64,000 nucleotides of DNA from an uncultured Ruminococcus sp. Its GTDB lineage: Bacteria > Bacillota > Clostridia > Oscillospirales > Ruminococcaceae. The position numbers and the translations under genes are program-made. Positions 57,232 through 64,000 of the stretch are shown here, piece after piece. How positions within the stretch are numbered: the stretch's first letter is position 1; each line of letters opens with the position of its first letter. The stretch spans positions 1 through 64,000 of the forward strand of contig UQYK01000001.1 of assembly GCA_900545285.1 (NCBI GenBank), in the 5' to 3' direction. The notes under the pieces were generated by a model. It made no database searches. It worked only from the letters and a program-made list of their open reading frames with translations, and was not told the origin of the DNA.

Positions 57232-58140
57232 ATGTATGACATCATCATCATCGGCAGCGGCCCTGCCGGACTCACAGCAGCGATTTATGCCAGCCGTGCA
57301 GGACTGCGTGCAGTTGTGGTAGAAAAAGATACCATGGGCGCAGGACAGATTTCGGTTACAGAGCAGGTGGACAATTATCCCGGCCTGCCGCATATCGGCG
57401 GCTATGAGCTGGGGGAGGCGTTCCGGGAACACGCACAGGGCATGGGTGCCGGCTTCTGTGAAAATGAAGTGGAGGCCATTGCTGCGGATGCAGCGGGCTT
57501 TCACCTTGCGATGACAGACGGCACAGCACTTTCCGGAAAGAGCGTGATCTATGCAGCCGGCACTTCCTATCGGCGTCTCTCCGTACCGGGGAGCCAGCTT
57601 CCGGGCGTGTCCTACTGCGCTACCTGTGACGGTGCCTTTTATGCTGGAAAAACCGTTGCAGTTATCGGCGGCGGCGATACGGCGCTGGAGGATGCCCTCT
57701 ATCTTTCTCATATTGCAAAGCAGGTTTATCTGGTACACCGCCGGGATACTTTCCGGGCGAATGCTTCGCTGCAAGCCGCAGCCGCACAGGCGGAGAATAT
57801 TACGCCGGTACTGTGTGCCGTTCCCACAGAGGTTGTGGGAGAAAAACGGGTAGAAGCGCTGAAACTGCTGCGGAATGAAAAAGAAGAAACGCTGGTGCTG
57901 GACGGCATCTTTGCCGCAATCGGCAGCATTCCCAACACAGACCTGTTAAAGGGGCTGGCGGATCTGGATGCTTCCGGTTATGTGATTGCCGGAGAAGACG
58001 GGCTTACGTCCTGTCCCGGTCTCTTTGCAGCAGGGGATGTGCGGACAAAGCCGCTGCGTCAGGTTGTGACAGCAGTGGCTGACGGTGCAAACTGTGTAGC
58101 ATCTGCGGAAAAATATCTCCTGGGAATGGTGATGAAATGA
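57232..58140 (+). CDS. Thioredoxin reductase-like flavoprotein
   Basis: 302 aa, low-molecular-weight TrxR fold. FAD motif IIIGSGPAGLTAAIYASRAG, the redox pair in YCATCDGAFY (about residue 125), NAD(P)H motif VAVIGGGDTALEDALYLS, and the C-terminal FAD motif FAAGDVRTKPLRQVVTAVADG. The order and spacing are those of thioredoxin reductase. It should reduce the CVPC thioredoxin encoded at 55461. Three bp separate it from the JAMM gene, and its stop overlaps the aprA ATG (ATGA). Confidence 0.93.
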   Translation: MYDIIIIGSGPAGLTAAIYASRAGLRAVVVEKDTMGAGQISVTEQVDNYPGLPHIGGYELGEAFREHAQGMGAGFCENEVEAIAADAAGFHLAMTDGTALSGKSVIYAAGTSYRRLSVPGSQLPGVSYCATCDGAFYAGKTVAVIGGGDTALEDALYLSHIAKQVYLVHRRDTFRANASLQAAAAQAENITPVLCAVPTEVVGEKRVEALKLLRNEKEETLVLDGIFAAIGSIPNTDLLKGLADLDASGYVIAGEDGLTSCPGLFAAGDVRTKPLRQVVTAVADGANCVASAEKYLLGMVMK

Positions 58141-59819
58141 AACAGAAACGACTGAAAACAGATATTCTGATTATCGGCGGCGGAACGGCCGGCTGCTATG
58201 CGGCGCTGACAATTGCGGCAAAATCAGATGCACAGATTTTGATTTGCGAAAAGGCGCATATTAAGCGAAGCGGCTGTCTGGCGGCCGGTGTCAATGCACT
58301 GAACGCCTATATTACAGAGGGACGGGTTCCCCAGGATTATGTAGACTATGCCAAAAGGGACGCAGACGGCATTGTCCGGGAAGATCTGCTCCTCACCATG
58401 TCTGAGCGGCTCAACGCTGTCACTGCGCGGCTGGAACAGCTGGGACTGGTTATTCTGAAGGATAAGGACGGCAAGTATGTCACACGCGGCAACCGAAACC
58501 TGAAGATCAACGGCGAAAACATCAAGCCGATTCTGGCCGAGGCAGTGGAAAAGCTGCCGCAGGTGACGGTTTATAATCGGGTAAACATCACAGATTTTGC
58601 CGTGGAAAACGGCAGAATCCAGGGCGCATTCGGCATCGGAATTGAAGATGAAACCTTCTATGCCATTGAGGCAAAGGCAGTTCTGGTTGCCACCGGCGGT
58701 GCTGCCGGCCTGTACAAGCCCAACAACCCCGGCTTTTCCAGACACAAGATGTGGTATCCGCCGTTTAATACCGGTGCCGGTTATGCCATGGGTATTCGCG
58801 CCGGCGCAGAGATGACCACCTTTGAAATGCGTTTCATCGCTTTGCGCTGCAAGGACACCATCGCGCCCACCGGAACCCTGGCACAGGGGGTCGGCGCCAA
58901 GCAGATCAATTCCCATGGTGAGGTCTATGAGCAGAAATACGGCCTGACCACTTCGGAACGGGTCTACGGCACTGTCAACGAAAACCTGGAAGGCCGCGGC
59001 CCCTGCTATTTGCAGACAGAGGGCATTACGCCGGAACAGGATGACGCACTGATGAAGGCCTATCTGAACATGGCACCTTCTCAGACGCTGAAATGGATTG
59101 AAAGCGGCAAGATGCCCTCACAGCAGAATGTGGAAATCGAAGGAACAGAACCGTATATCGTAGGCGGCCATACAGCCAGCGGCTACTGGGTAGATACCCG
59201 CCGTGCCACTACCATTCCGGGACTGTACGCAGCCGGCGATGTAGCCGGCGGATGTCCGCAGAAGTACGTGACCGGGGCACTGGCAGAAGGCGAAATTGCC
59301 GGAGAAGCCATGGTGGATTTCCTGAAAACCGCATCGGCACCAGCGGCTGTGGCAGAAGAAACGGTGCAGGCGCATATTGCAGAAGCGGAAAAGTTTTTGC
59401 AGGAAAAGCCGGCGCAGTTTACCACAGAACAGCTGGAAGAAGCCATGCAGACTGTCATGGATGCCTATGCCGGCGGAATCAAAACCAATTATCGGTTCAA
59501 TGAAAAGCAGCTGGCCATTGCAGATGAAAAAATTGTACAGCTGATGCAGCTGTCAGATACCCTGCATGCCGCAGATTTTCAGGAACTGATGTACATATAT
59601 GAGCTGCGGGAACGCCTGGTGGTATGCCGCAGCGTGATTGCCCATCTGGGTGCACGAAAGGAAACCAGATGGCACAGCTTTGCGGAAAATCTGGATTATC
59701 CGCAAAAGGATGATGCGAACTGGAAGTGCTACGTCAATTCCCGGCTGAAAAATGGGAAAATTCAGGTGATCCTGCGGGATCTGGTGACAGGAGGGCAGAC
59801 CTATGAGCATAGCCATTGA
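58137..59819 (+). CDS. aprA: Adenylylsulfate reductase alpha subunit
   Basis: 560 aa, FAD-containing member of the fumarate-reductase flavoprotein family. FAD motif TDILIIGGGTAGCYAALTI, HIKRSGCLAAGVNALNAYI (AprA-type), TGGAAGLYKPNNPGFSRH, AAGDVAGGCPQKYVTGALAEGEIAGE near the FAD ribityl site, and a C-terminal helical region. It reduces APS to sulfite and AMP. AprA is known mostly from sulfate reducers and sulfur oxidisers, but here it sits in an assimilation cluster with no dsrAB or qmo genes. Overlaps aprB by 17 bp. Confidence 0.93.
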   Translation: MKQKRLKTDILIIGGGTAGCYAALTIAAKSDAQILICEKAHIKRSGCLAAGVNALNAYITEGRVPQDYVDYAKRDADGIVREDLLLTMSERLNAVTARLEQLGLVILKDKDGKYVTRGNRNLKINGENIKPILAEAVEKLPQVTVYNRVNITDFAVENGRIQGAFGIGIEDETFYAIEAKAVLVATGGAAGLYKPNNPGFSRHKMWYPPFNTGAGYAMGIRAGAEMTTFEMRFIALRCKDTIAPTGTLAQGVGAKQINSHGEVYEQKYGLTTSERVYGTVNENLEGRGPCYLQTEGITPEQDDALMKAYLNMAPSQTLKWIESGKMPSQQNVEIEGTEPYIVGGHTASGYWVDTRRATTIPGLYAAGDVAGGCPQKYVTGALAEGEIAGEAMVDFLKTASAPAAVAEETVQAHIAEAEKFLQEKPAQFTTEQLEEAMQTVMDAYAGGIKTNYRFNEKQLAIADEKIVQLMQLSDTLHAADFQELMYIYELRERLVVCRSVIAHLGARKETRWHSFAENLDYPQKDDANWKCYVNSRLKNGKIQVILRDLVTGGQTYEHSH

Positions 59820-60117
59820 CAAGAAAACCTGCATCGGATGCGGGAAATGTCATGATGTCTGCCCCGGCTCCCTGATCAAACTGGACGGAACCAGAAGAGC
59901 TTACATCAAATATCCGAAGGATTGCTGGGGCTGTACTTCCTGCATTAAGGAGTGCCCGGTGCATGCCATTCGCTTTTATCTGGGAGCAGATATGGGTGGC
60001 ATGGGAAGTCTGGTACATACTGAGAAAGAGGGAGACATTCTCCGCTGGATCGCAGAACGGCCGGACGGCAGCACCACAGAAATCCGCATCAATCAAAAAG
60101 AATCCAACCAATACTAG
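59803..60117 (+). CDS. aprB: Adenylylsulfate reductase beta subunit (2[4Fe-4S])
   Basis: 104 aa. ATG 59803 lies inside aprA's end. Two [4Fe-4S] sets: CIGCGKCHDVC...C and CWGCTSCIKECP, with the AprB-typical KYPKDCWGC spacing. A short tail (about 25 residues) wraps toward the alpha subunit in known structures; here it is shorter than in sulfate reducers' AprB (roughly 150 aa). It carries electrons to the AprA flavin. The physiological donor is unknown; ferredoxin or thioredoxin are options. Confidence 0.92.
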   Translation: MSIAIDKKTCIGCGKCHDVCPGSLIKLDGTRRAYIKYPKDCWGCTSCIKECPVHAIRFYLGADMGGMGSLVHTEKEGDILRWIAERPDGSTTEIRINQKESNQY

Positions 60118-60129
60118 GAGGGGAGAATT

Positions 60130-61029
60130 ATGAGCGAATTATCACATCTCGATGCACTGGAGGCAGAGGCGATCTACATTATCCGGGAGGTTGCCGCAGA
60201 GTGCGAAAAGCCCGTTATGCTCTATTCCATCGGCAAGGACAGCTCTGTCATGCTGCACCTGGCTATGAAAGCGTTTTATCCGGAAAAACCGCCGTTTCCG
60301 TTTCTCCATGTCAACACCACATGGAAGTTTAAGGAAATGATTCAGTTCCGGGATTATATCGCCAAGAAGCTGGGCATTGAAATGCTGGAATACATCAATC
60401 AGGACGGGGTAAAGCAGGGCATCAATCCCTTTGATCACGGTGCCGCTTATACCGATATTATGAAGACACAGGCGCTGAAACAGGCGCTGAATAAATACGG
60501 CTTTACCGCGGCATTCGGCGGCGGCAGACGGGATGAGGAAAAGTCCCGCGCCAAGGAGCGGATCTTCTCCTTCCGGAATGCAGCCCAGGCCTGGGATCCG
60601 AAGAACCAGCGTCCGGAAATGTGGAAGCTGTACAACACCAAAATCAAAAAGGGCGAAAGCATTCGTGTATTCCCCATCTCCAACTGGACAGAAAAGGACA
60701 TCTGGCAGTACATCAAGCGGGAGAACATTGAAATTGTGCCCCTGTATTTTGCAGCAGAGCGGCCGGTAGTAGAACGGGACGGCAATCTGATCATGGTAGA
60801 CGATGACCGTTTTCCGCTGAAGGAGGGAGAGGTACCGCAGATGAAATCGGTGCGCTTCCGGACACTGGGATGCTATCCGCTGACCGGCGGCATTGAATCC
60901 ACAGCAGATACCCTGGATGCCATTATTGATGAAACTTTGAGTTCTGTCTCCTCAGAGCGGACTTCCAGAGTGATTGACAATGAGGCAGCAGGCAGCATGG
61001 AACGCAGAAAGCGGGAGGGATATTTCTAA
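60130..61029 (+). CDS. cysD: Sulfate adenylyltransferase subunit 2
   Basis: 299 aa, ATP pyrophosphatase (PP-loop) subunit. P-loop LYSIGKDSSVMLHLAM, FPFLHVNTTWKFKEMIQFRDY, the AFGGGRRDEEKSRAKERIFSF segment typical for CysD, and FRTLGCYPLTGG. With CysN it makes APS from sulfate and ATP, driven by GTP. Strong AGGAGGGG SD. Overlaps cysN (TAATG). Confidence 0.97.
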   Translation: MSELSHLDALEAEAIYIIREVAAECEKPVMLYSIGKDSSVMLHLAMKAFYPEKPPFPFLHVNTTWKFKEMIQFRDYIAKKLGIEMLEYINQDGVKQGINPFDHGAAYTDIMKTQALKQALNKYGFTAAFGGGRRDEEKSRAKERIFSFRNAAQAWDPKNQRPEMWKLYNTKIKKGESIRVFPISNWTEKDIWQYIKRENIEIVPLYFAAERPVVERDGNLIMVDDDRFPLKEGEVPQMKSVRFRTLGCYPLTGGIESTADTLDAIIDETLSSVSSERTSRVIDNEAAGSMERRKREGYF

Positions 61030-62726
61030 TGAAAGGTTTATTGAAATTTATTACCTGCGGCAGTGTGGACGATGGAAAGTCAACACTGATCGGGCATATT
61101 CTCTATGATGCAAAGCTGCTCTACGCGGATCAGGAAAAGGCGCTGGAACTGGACAGCAAGGTGGGCAGCCGCAGCGGAAAGATCGACTATTCCCTGCTGC
61201 TGGACGGCCTGATGGCAGAGCGGGAACAGGGCATTACCATTGACGTGGCATATCGTTATTTCACCACAGACAACCGGAGCTTTATCGTTGCGGACACACC
61301 GGGTCACGAAGAATATACCCGGAACATGGCAGTCGGCGCTTCCTTTGCTGACCTGGCTGTTATTCTGGTGGATGCTTCTCAGGGCGTTCTGGTACAGACA
61401 CGGCGTCACGCCAGAATCTGCAAGCTCATGGGAATCCGGTACTTTGTCTTTGCCGTAAACAAGATGGATCTGGTGGATTACAGCGAATCCCGGTTCCAGG
61501 AAATCACTGCACAGATTAAAGAACTGGAAAAGGAACTGACGCTGGAAAATGTCGAGATCATTCCGCTGTCTGCAACAGAGGGCGATAATGTAACAGTAAA
61601 GTCAGATCATATCTCCTGGTATACCGGAAAGCCGCTGCTGAGCTATCTGGAAACGGTAGATGTCCATGACAGTGACGCGGAGCAGGGATTCTATATGCCG
61701 GTACAGCGTGTATGCCGTCCGGATCACACCTTCCGCGGCTTCCAGGGACAGATTGAAGCCGGAAGCGTATCTGTCGGCGATACCATCACCACCCTGCCCA
61801 GCAGTGAGCAGGCAACGGTAAAGGGTATCCTCATGACAGATCAGGAAGTGCAGACCGCAGTACAGGGCCAGCCGGTTACCATTTCTCTGGACCGGGAAGT
61901 AGACGTTTCCCGCGGCTGTGTCTTTGTCAAGGATGCCGGTGTTTCCGTTTATAAGAAGCTGACGGTTTCACTGCTGTGGATGGACGATGACACCCTCCAG
62001 GTAGGCAAGGACTATCTGGTAAAGCTGGGCACCAAGACCATTCCGGGTATTGTTACACACATTGACTATGCAATTGATGTCAACACCGGGGCACATCAGG
62101 AAACAGATACCCTGCACAAGAATGAAATCGCCGTGTGCGAAATCCTTCTGACAGAGGGTATTGTAGCAGACCGCTTTGCAAAGCATAAGACGCTGGGCGA
62201 GCTGATTCTCATTGACCGTGTTACCGATATGACTTCTGCCTGCGGTGTTGTAGAAGAGGTCAGCGAAGAGAGCGTCGGCGGCGGAGACAAGGCATCCTTC
62301 CAGTATCAGGATCTGAAGGCAAGAGGCGATATCTTTGAGGAATTCTACTATGATACCGACAGCCTCAATGTCCTGAAATACCAGCCGGTAAACCGTACCT
62401 ACACGGTAGGCGATGAAATTCCGGTTGCAGGGGAGAGCTATCATTATCCGGACAGCTTTGATATTATTGTACTGCGTGACAGTGTAGCAGTTCGGGTACG
62501 TGACAGAAAGATCACCGAAATTCTGCCGGCAGACCAGTACACCTATGACGGCGTTCCGGTGATTAACGGCAGAGGCTTTGCCGTACTGGCAGAGGATAAC
62601 GATGCAGTACAGGCATTCCTGAAGGAATATGCAGAGACACCGGAGACAGATCAGAAGGCGTTCTTTGCAAAATGGGTGCGGTTTGATACATACCGGAAGG
62701 TTATTTTCTCCACACCGTTATCGTAA
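61029..62726 (+). CDS. cysN: Sulfate adenylyltransferase subunit 1 (GTPase)
   Basis: 565 aa, elongation-factor-like GTPase: G1 CGSVDDGKSTLIGHIL, EQGITIDVAYRYF, G3 DTPGHEEYTRNMA, G4 NKMDLVD, then beta-barrel domains. The C-terminal roughly 150 residues (after about 410) extend beyond the EF-Tu-like core and do not show an APS-kinase P-loop, so there is no CysC fusion. It raises CysD activity through GTP hydrolysis. Last gene of the island; a terminator-like hairpin follows at 62795. Confidence 0.96.
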   Translation: MKGLLKFITCGSVDDGKSTLIGHILYDAKLLYADQEKALELDSKVGSRSGKIDYSLLLDGLMAEREQGITIDVAYRYFTTDNRSFIVADTPGHEEYTRNMAVGASFADLAVILVDASQGVLVQTRRHARICKLMGIRYFVFAVNKMDLVDYSESRFQEITAQIKELEKELTLENVEIIPLSATEGDNVTVKSDHISWYTGKPLLSYLETVDVHDSDAEQGFYMPVQRVCRPDHTFRGFQGQIEAGSVSVGDTITTLPSSEQATVKGILMTDQEVQTAVQGQPVTISLDREVDVSRGCVFVKDAGVSVYKKLTVSLLWMDDDTLQVGKDYLVKLGTKTIPGIVTHIDYAIDVNTGAHQETDTLHKNEIAVCEILLTEGIVADRFAKHKTLGELILIDRVTDMTSACGVVEEVSEESVGGGDKASFQYQDLKARGDIFEEFYYDTDSLNVLKYQPVNRTYTVGDEIPVAGESYHYPDSFDIIVLRDSVAVRVRDRKITEILPADQYTYDGVPVINGRGFAVLAEDNDAVQAFLKEYAETPETDQKAFFAKWVRFDTYRKVIFSTPLS

Positions 62727-62794
62727 TTGAAAATCCATTCTGATAAAAACACCTGCGGCAGCATCGTGACAAAATCAATCCGGTGCTGTCCCTG

Positions 62795-62841
62795 AAAAAA
62801 TCCGACAGCGCATCTTTTGGTTATGCATTGCCGGATTTTTT
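62795..62841 (+). terminator. Terminator of the sulfate operon
   Basis: AAAAAATCCG (62795-62804) pairs with CGGATTTTTT (62832-62841). Confidence 0.75.
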
Positions 62842-62882
62842 GTGCAGTACGAGTGTTACACACTGAAAAAATGGGAGGAATC

Positions 62883-63653
62883 ATGCTGAATCAATTTTCG
62901 AGAACAGAATTGCTGTTTGGAAAAGCCGCAATGGAACATCTGCGGCAGTGTCGGGTTGCAGTGTTTGGCATTGGCGGCGTAGGCGGCTATGCCGTAGAGG
63001 CATTAGCACGCAGCGGTGTGGGAACGCTGGATCTCATTGATGATGACAAAATCTGTCTGACAAACTTAAACCGCCAGATTTTTGCCACGCGCAGCACCGT
63101 GGGCAAAGAAAAGGTGGCGGCGGCGAAAGCCCGGATTCAGGATATTTGCCCGGAAATCACCGTGCACACCCATTCCTGCTTCTTTATGCCGGATACGGCA
63201 GATCAGTTTGATTTCCATGATTTTGATTATGTGATCGATGCCATTGATACCGTAACCGGAAAGCTGAAAATTATTCTGCGCGCCAAAGCGGCCGGCGTGC
63301 CGGTGATCTCTGCAATGGGTGCCGGAAACAAGCTGGATCCCACGGCGTTTCGGGTTGCGGATATCTATGACACAAAGGTTTGTCCCCTGGCAAGAGTCAT
63401 GCGGTATGAGCTGCGCAAGCGGCATGTCCGAGATGTGAAGGTGGTGTATTCTGAGGAAAAGCCCATTCGTCCCATAGAGGATATGGCGATTTCCTGCCGG
63501 AACCACTGCGTTTGTCCGCCGGGCACTGTGCGGAAATGCACCGTGCGCCGGGATATCCCCGGTTCCAATGCCTTTGTGCCTTCTGTTGCCGGATTGATTC
63601 TGGCCGGTGAGGTGATCAAGGATTTGACGGCGGACTTTATCTGCCGGGACTAA
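62883..63653 (+). CDS. tcdA: tRNA threonylcarbamoyladenosine dehydratase
   Basis: 256 aa from ATG 62883 (SD GGGAGG); an in-frame ATG at 62817 overlaps the terminator. E1-like fold: LNQFSRTELLFGKAAMEHLRQCRVAVFGIGGVGGYAVEALARSG, DLIDDDKICLTNLNRQIFAT, and a Cys-rich CRNHCVCPPG segment. This is the TcdA/CsdL group that cyclises t6A to ct6A in tRNA. It is distinct from the carrier-activating E1 at 56006, despite the shared fold, and lies beyond a terminator. Confidence 0.92.
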   Translation: MLNQFSRTELLFGKAAMEHLRQCRVAVFGIGGVGGYAVEALARSGVGTLDLIDDDKICLTNLNRQIFATRSTVGKEKVAAAKARIQDICPEITVHTHSCFFMPDTADQFDFHDFDYVIDAIDTVTGKLKIILRAKAAGVPVISAMGAGNKLDPTAFRVADIYDTKVCPLARVMRYELRKRHVRDVKVVYSEEKPIRPIEDMAISCRNHCVCPPGTVRKCTVRRDIPGSNAFVPSVAGLILAGEVIKDLTADFICRD

Positions 63654-63673
63654 GCAGTTGTAAAAAAGCAGAT

Positions 63674-63718
63674 AAAAAAATCACGCTGCCCCGTTTTTCA
63701 GGGACAGCGTGATTTTTT
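63674..63718. terminator. Bidirectional terminator after tcdA
   Basis: AAAAAATCACGCTG pairs with CAGCGTGATTTTTT. Confidence 0.92.
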
Positions 63719-63802
63719 ATGGGAAAGTCGGAAAATCTACAGGTTTCTCAAAAGCGGTAAGGAAATAGATTTTCCGAAAATGAAATTGTCAAAGCGTGTG
63801 CC

Positions 63803-64000
63803 TTAGGATGCCTGTGCCGGAATCAGCTTGGAAGCAGAAGCGGTTTCTGCCGGTTCTGTTTCCTCTTCCTGCTTCTTCAGGCGTGCCCGGAATCCGATCA
63901 TCAGCAGGCCTGCAAATACCAGTGCCAGAACAGCCAGCACGATGCAGTCTGTTGTGATATCCTGGTTGGATGCAATGCCGCTCCGGAAGCCGTGTACAGT
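63803..64000 (-). CDS. C-terminus of a membrane-anchored protein (partial)
   Basis: The last 65 residues of a minus-strand gene that continues past the window edge. They show a transmembrane helix (CIVLAVLALVFAGLLMIGF), a basic stop-transfer cluster (RARLKKQ) and a Glu/Thr/Ala-rich cytoplasmic tail. The shape is that of a C-terminally anchored or multi-pass protein; no LPxTG-like motif is seen. The family cannot be told. Confidence 0.65.
   Translation of the reverse strand, partial: TVHGFRSGIASNQDITTDCIVLAVLALVFAGLLMIGFRARLKKQEEETEPAETASASKLIPAQAS

Noticed and set aside
54362..60117. Dissimilatory sulfate reduction pathway
   Set aside because: AprBA is present but DsrAB, DsrC, QmoABC and Sat are not; CysDN, CysK and MetY point to assimilation.
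1..64000. CRISPR arrays, insertion sequences, prophage genes, origin of replication
   Set aside because: Searched by eye; no regularly spaced repeats with spacers, no transposase or integrase motifs, no DnaA-box cluster.

Overview
The window looks like a piece of a Gram-positive gut or rumen Ruminococcus-type (Oscillospiraceae) chromosome with moderately high GC. The pointers are dockerin-type secreted proteins, a dockerin-bearing GH5 enzyme, Thr-rich linkers, a class B sortase, a CwlD-like amidase, a T-box in front of pheST, a folate (THF) riboswitch, a CIRCE element, and strong SD-led genes with textbook 17-bp-spaced sigma-A promoters. The species cannot be fixed from the sequence alone; Ruminococcus champanellensis or a relative is only a guess. 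No phage, transposase, rRNA or CRISPR array is visible.

1-16 kb: the end of a tRNA-Asn; a YtrA/GntR-regulated ABC exporter operon with a perfect operator palindrome; a secreted amidase with cell-wall-binding repeats; a zinc-ribbon membrane protein; hisC; two tandem Hsp20 genes behind a CIRCE element; a GIY-YIG protein; a class B PBP; a Wzz-like protein; sortase B; NAD(P)HX dehydratase and a lipoprotein. 16-34 kb: a large Sel1-repeat protein; two paralogous dockerin-first secreted proteins whose promoter and 5' ends are duplicated 14.7 kb apart; a rubredoxin-first rubrerythrin; a cytidylate-kinase-like protein; serC-serA; a THF riboswitch with a folate ECF S-component; a GH25 lysozyme; T-box-pheS-pheT; and a VanH-like D-2-hydroxyacid dehydrogenase. 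34-47 kb: cyclophilin; a Fur-family regulator; two unknown small genes; a single-repeat dockerin mini-protein; CwlD-like amidase; radA; an initiating sugar transferase; a VanY-fold protein that has lost its metal and catalytic residues; a GH5 enzyme with a domain inserted in its barrel; and a TetM/EF-G-like GTPase fused to a YacP/Rae1-type NYN nuclease domain.

47.7-62.7 kb is one long sulfur-assimilation island, apparently read from a single promoter. Sulfate is imported (Sbp, CysT, CysW, CysA), activated by CysDN, reduced by a dissimilatory-type APS reductase (AprA, AprB) and then by a one-piece siroheme sulfite reductase with a built-in ferredoxin domain. Sulfide is assimilated by CysK and MetY. 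In the middle lies a protein-thiocarboxylate relay: a ThiS-like carrier ending Gly-Gly-Gln, an E1-like activating enzyme, a JAMM protease that would trim the carrier, TusA, thioredoxin and a thioredoxin-reductase-like flavoprotein. An Rrf2 regulator inside the cluster seems to start at an AUU codon. The window closes with TcdA and a truncated membrane-anchored protein.

The leading candidates for undescribed biology are the GTPase-NYN fusion, the thiocarboxylate/APS-reductase sulfate island with its AUU-started regulator, the pseudo-VanY protein, and the duplicated dockerin-first protein family.
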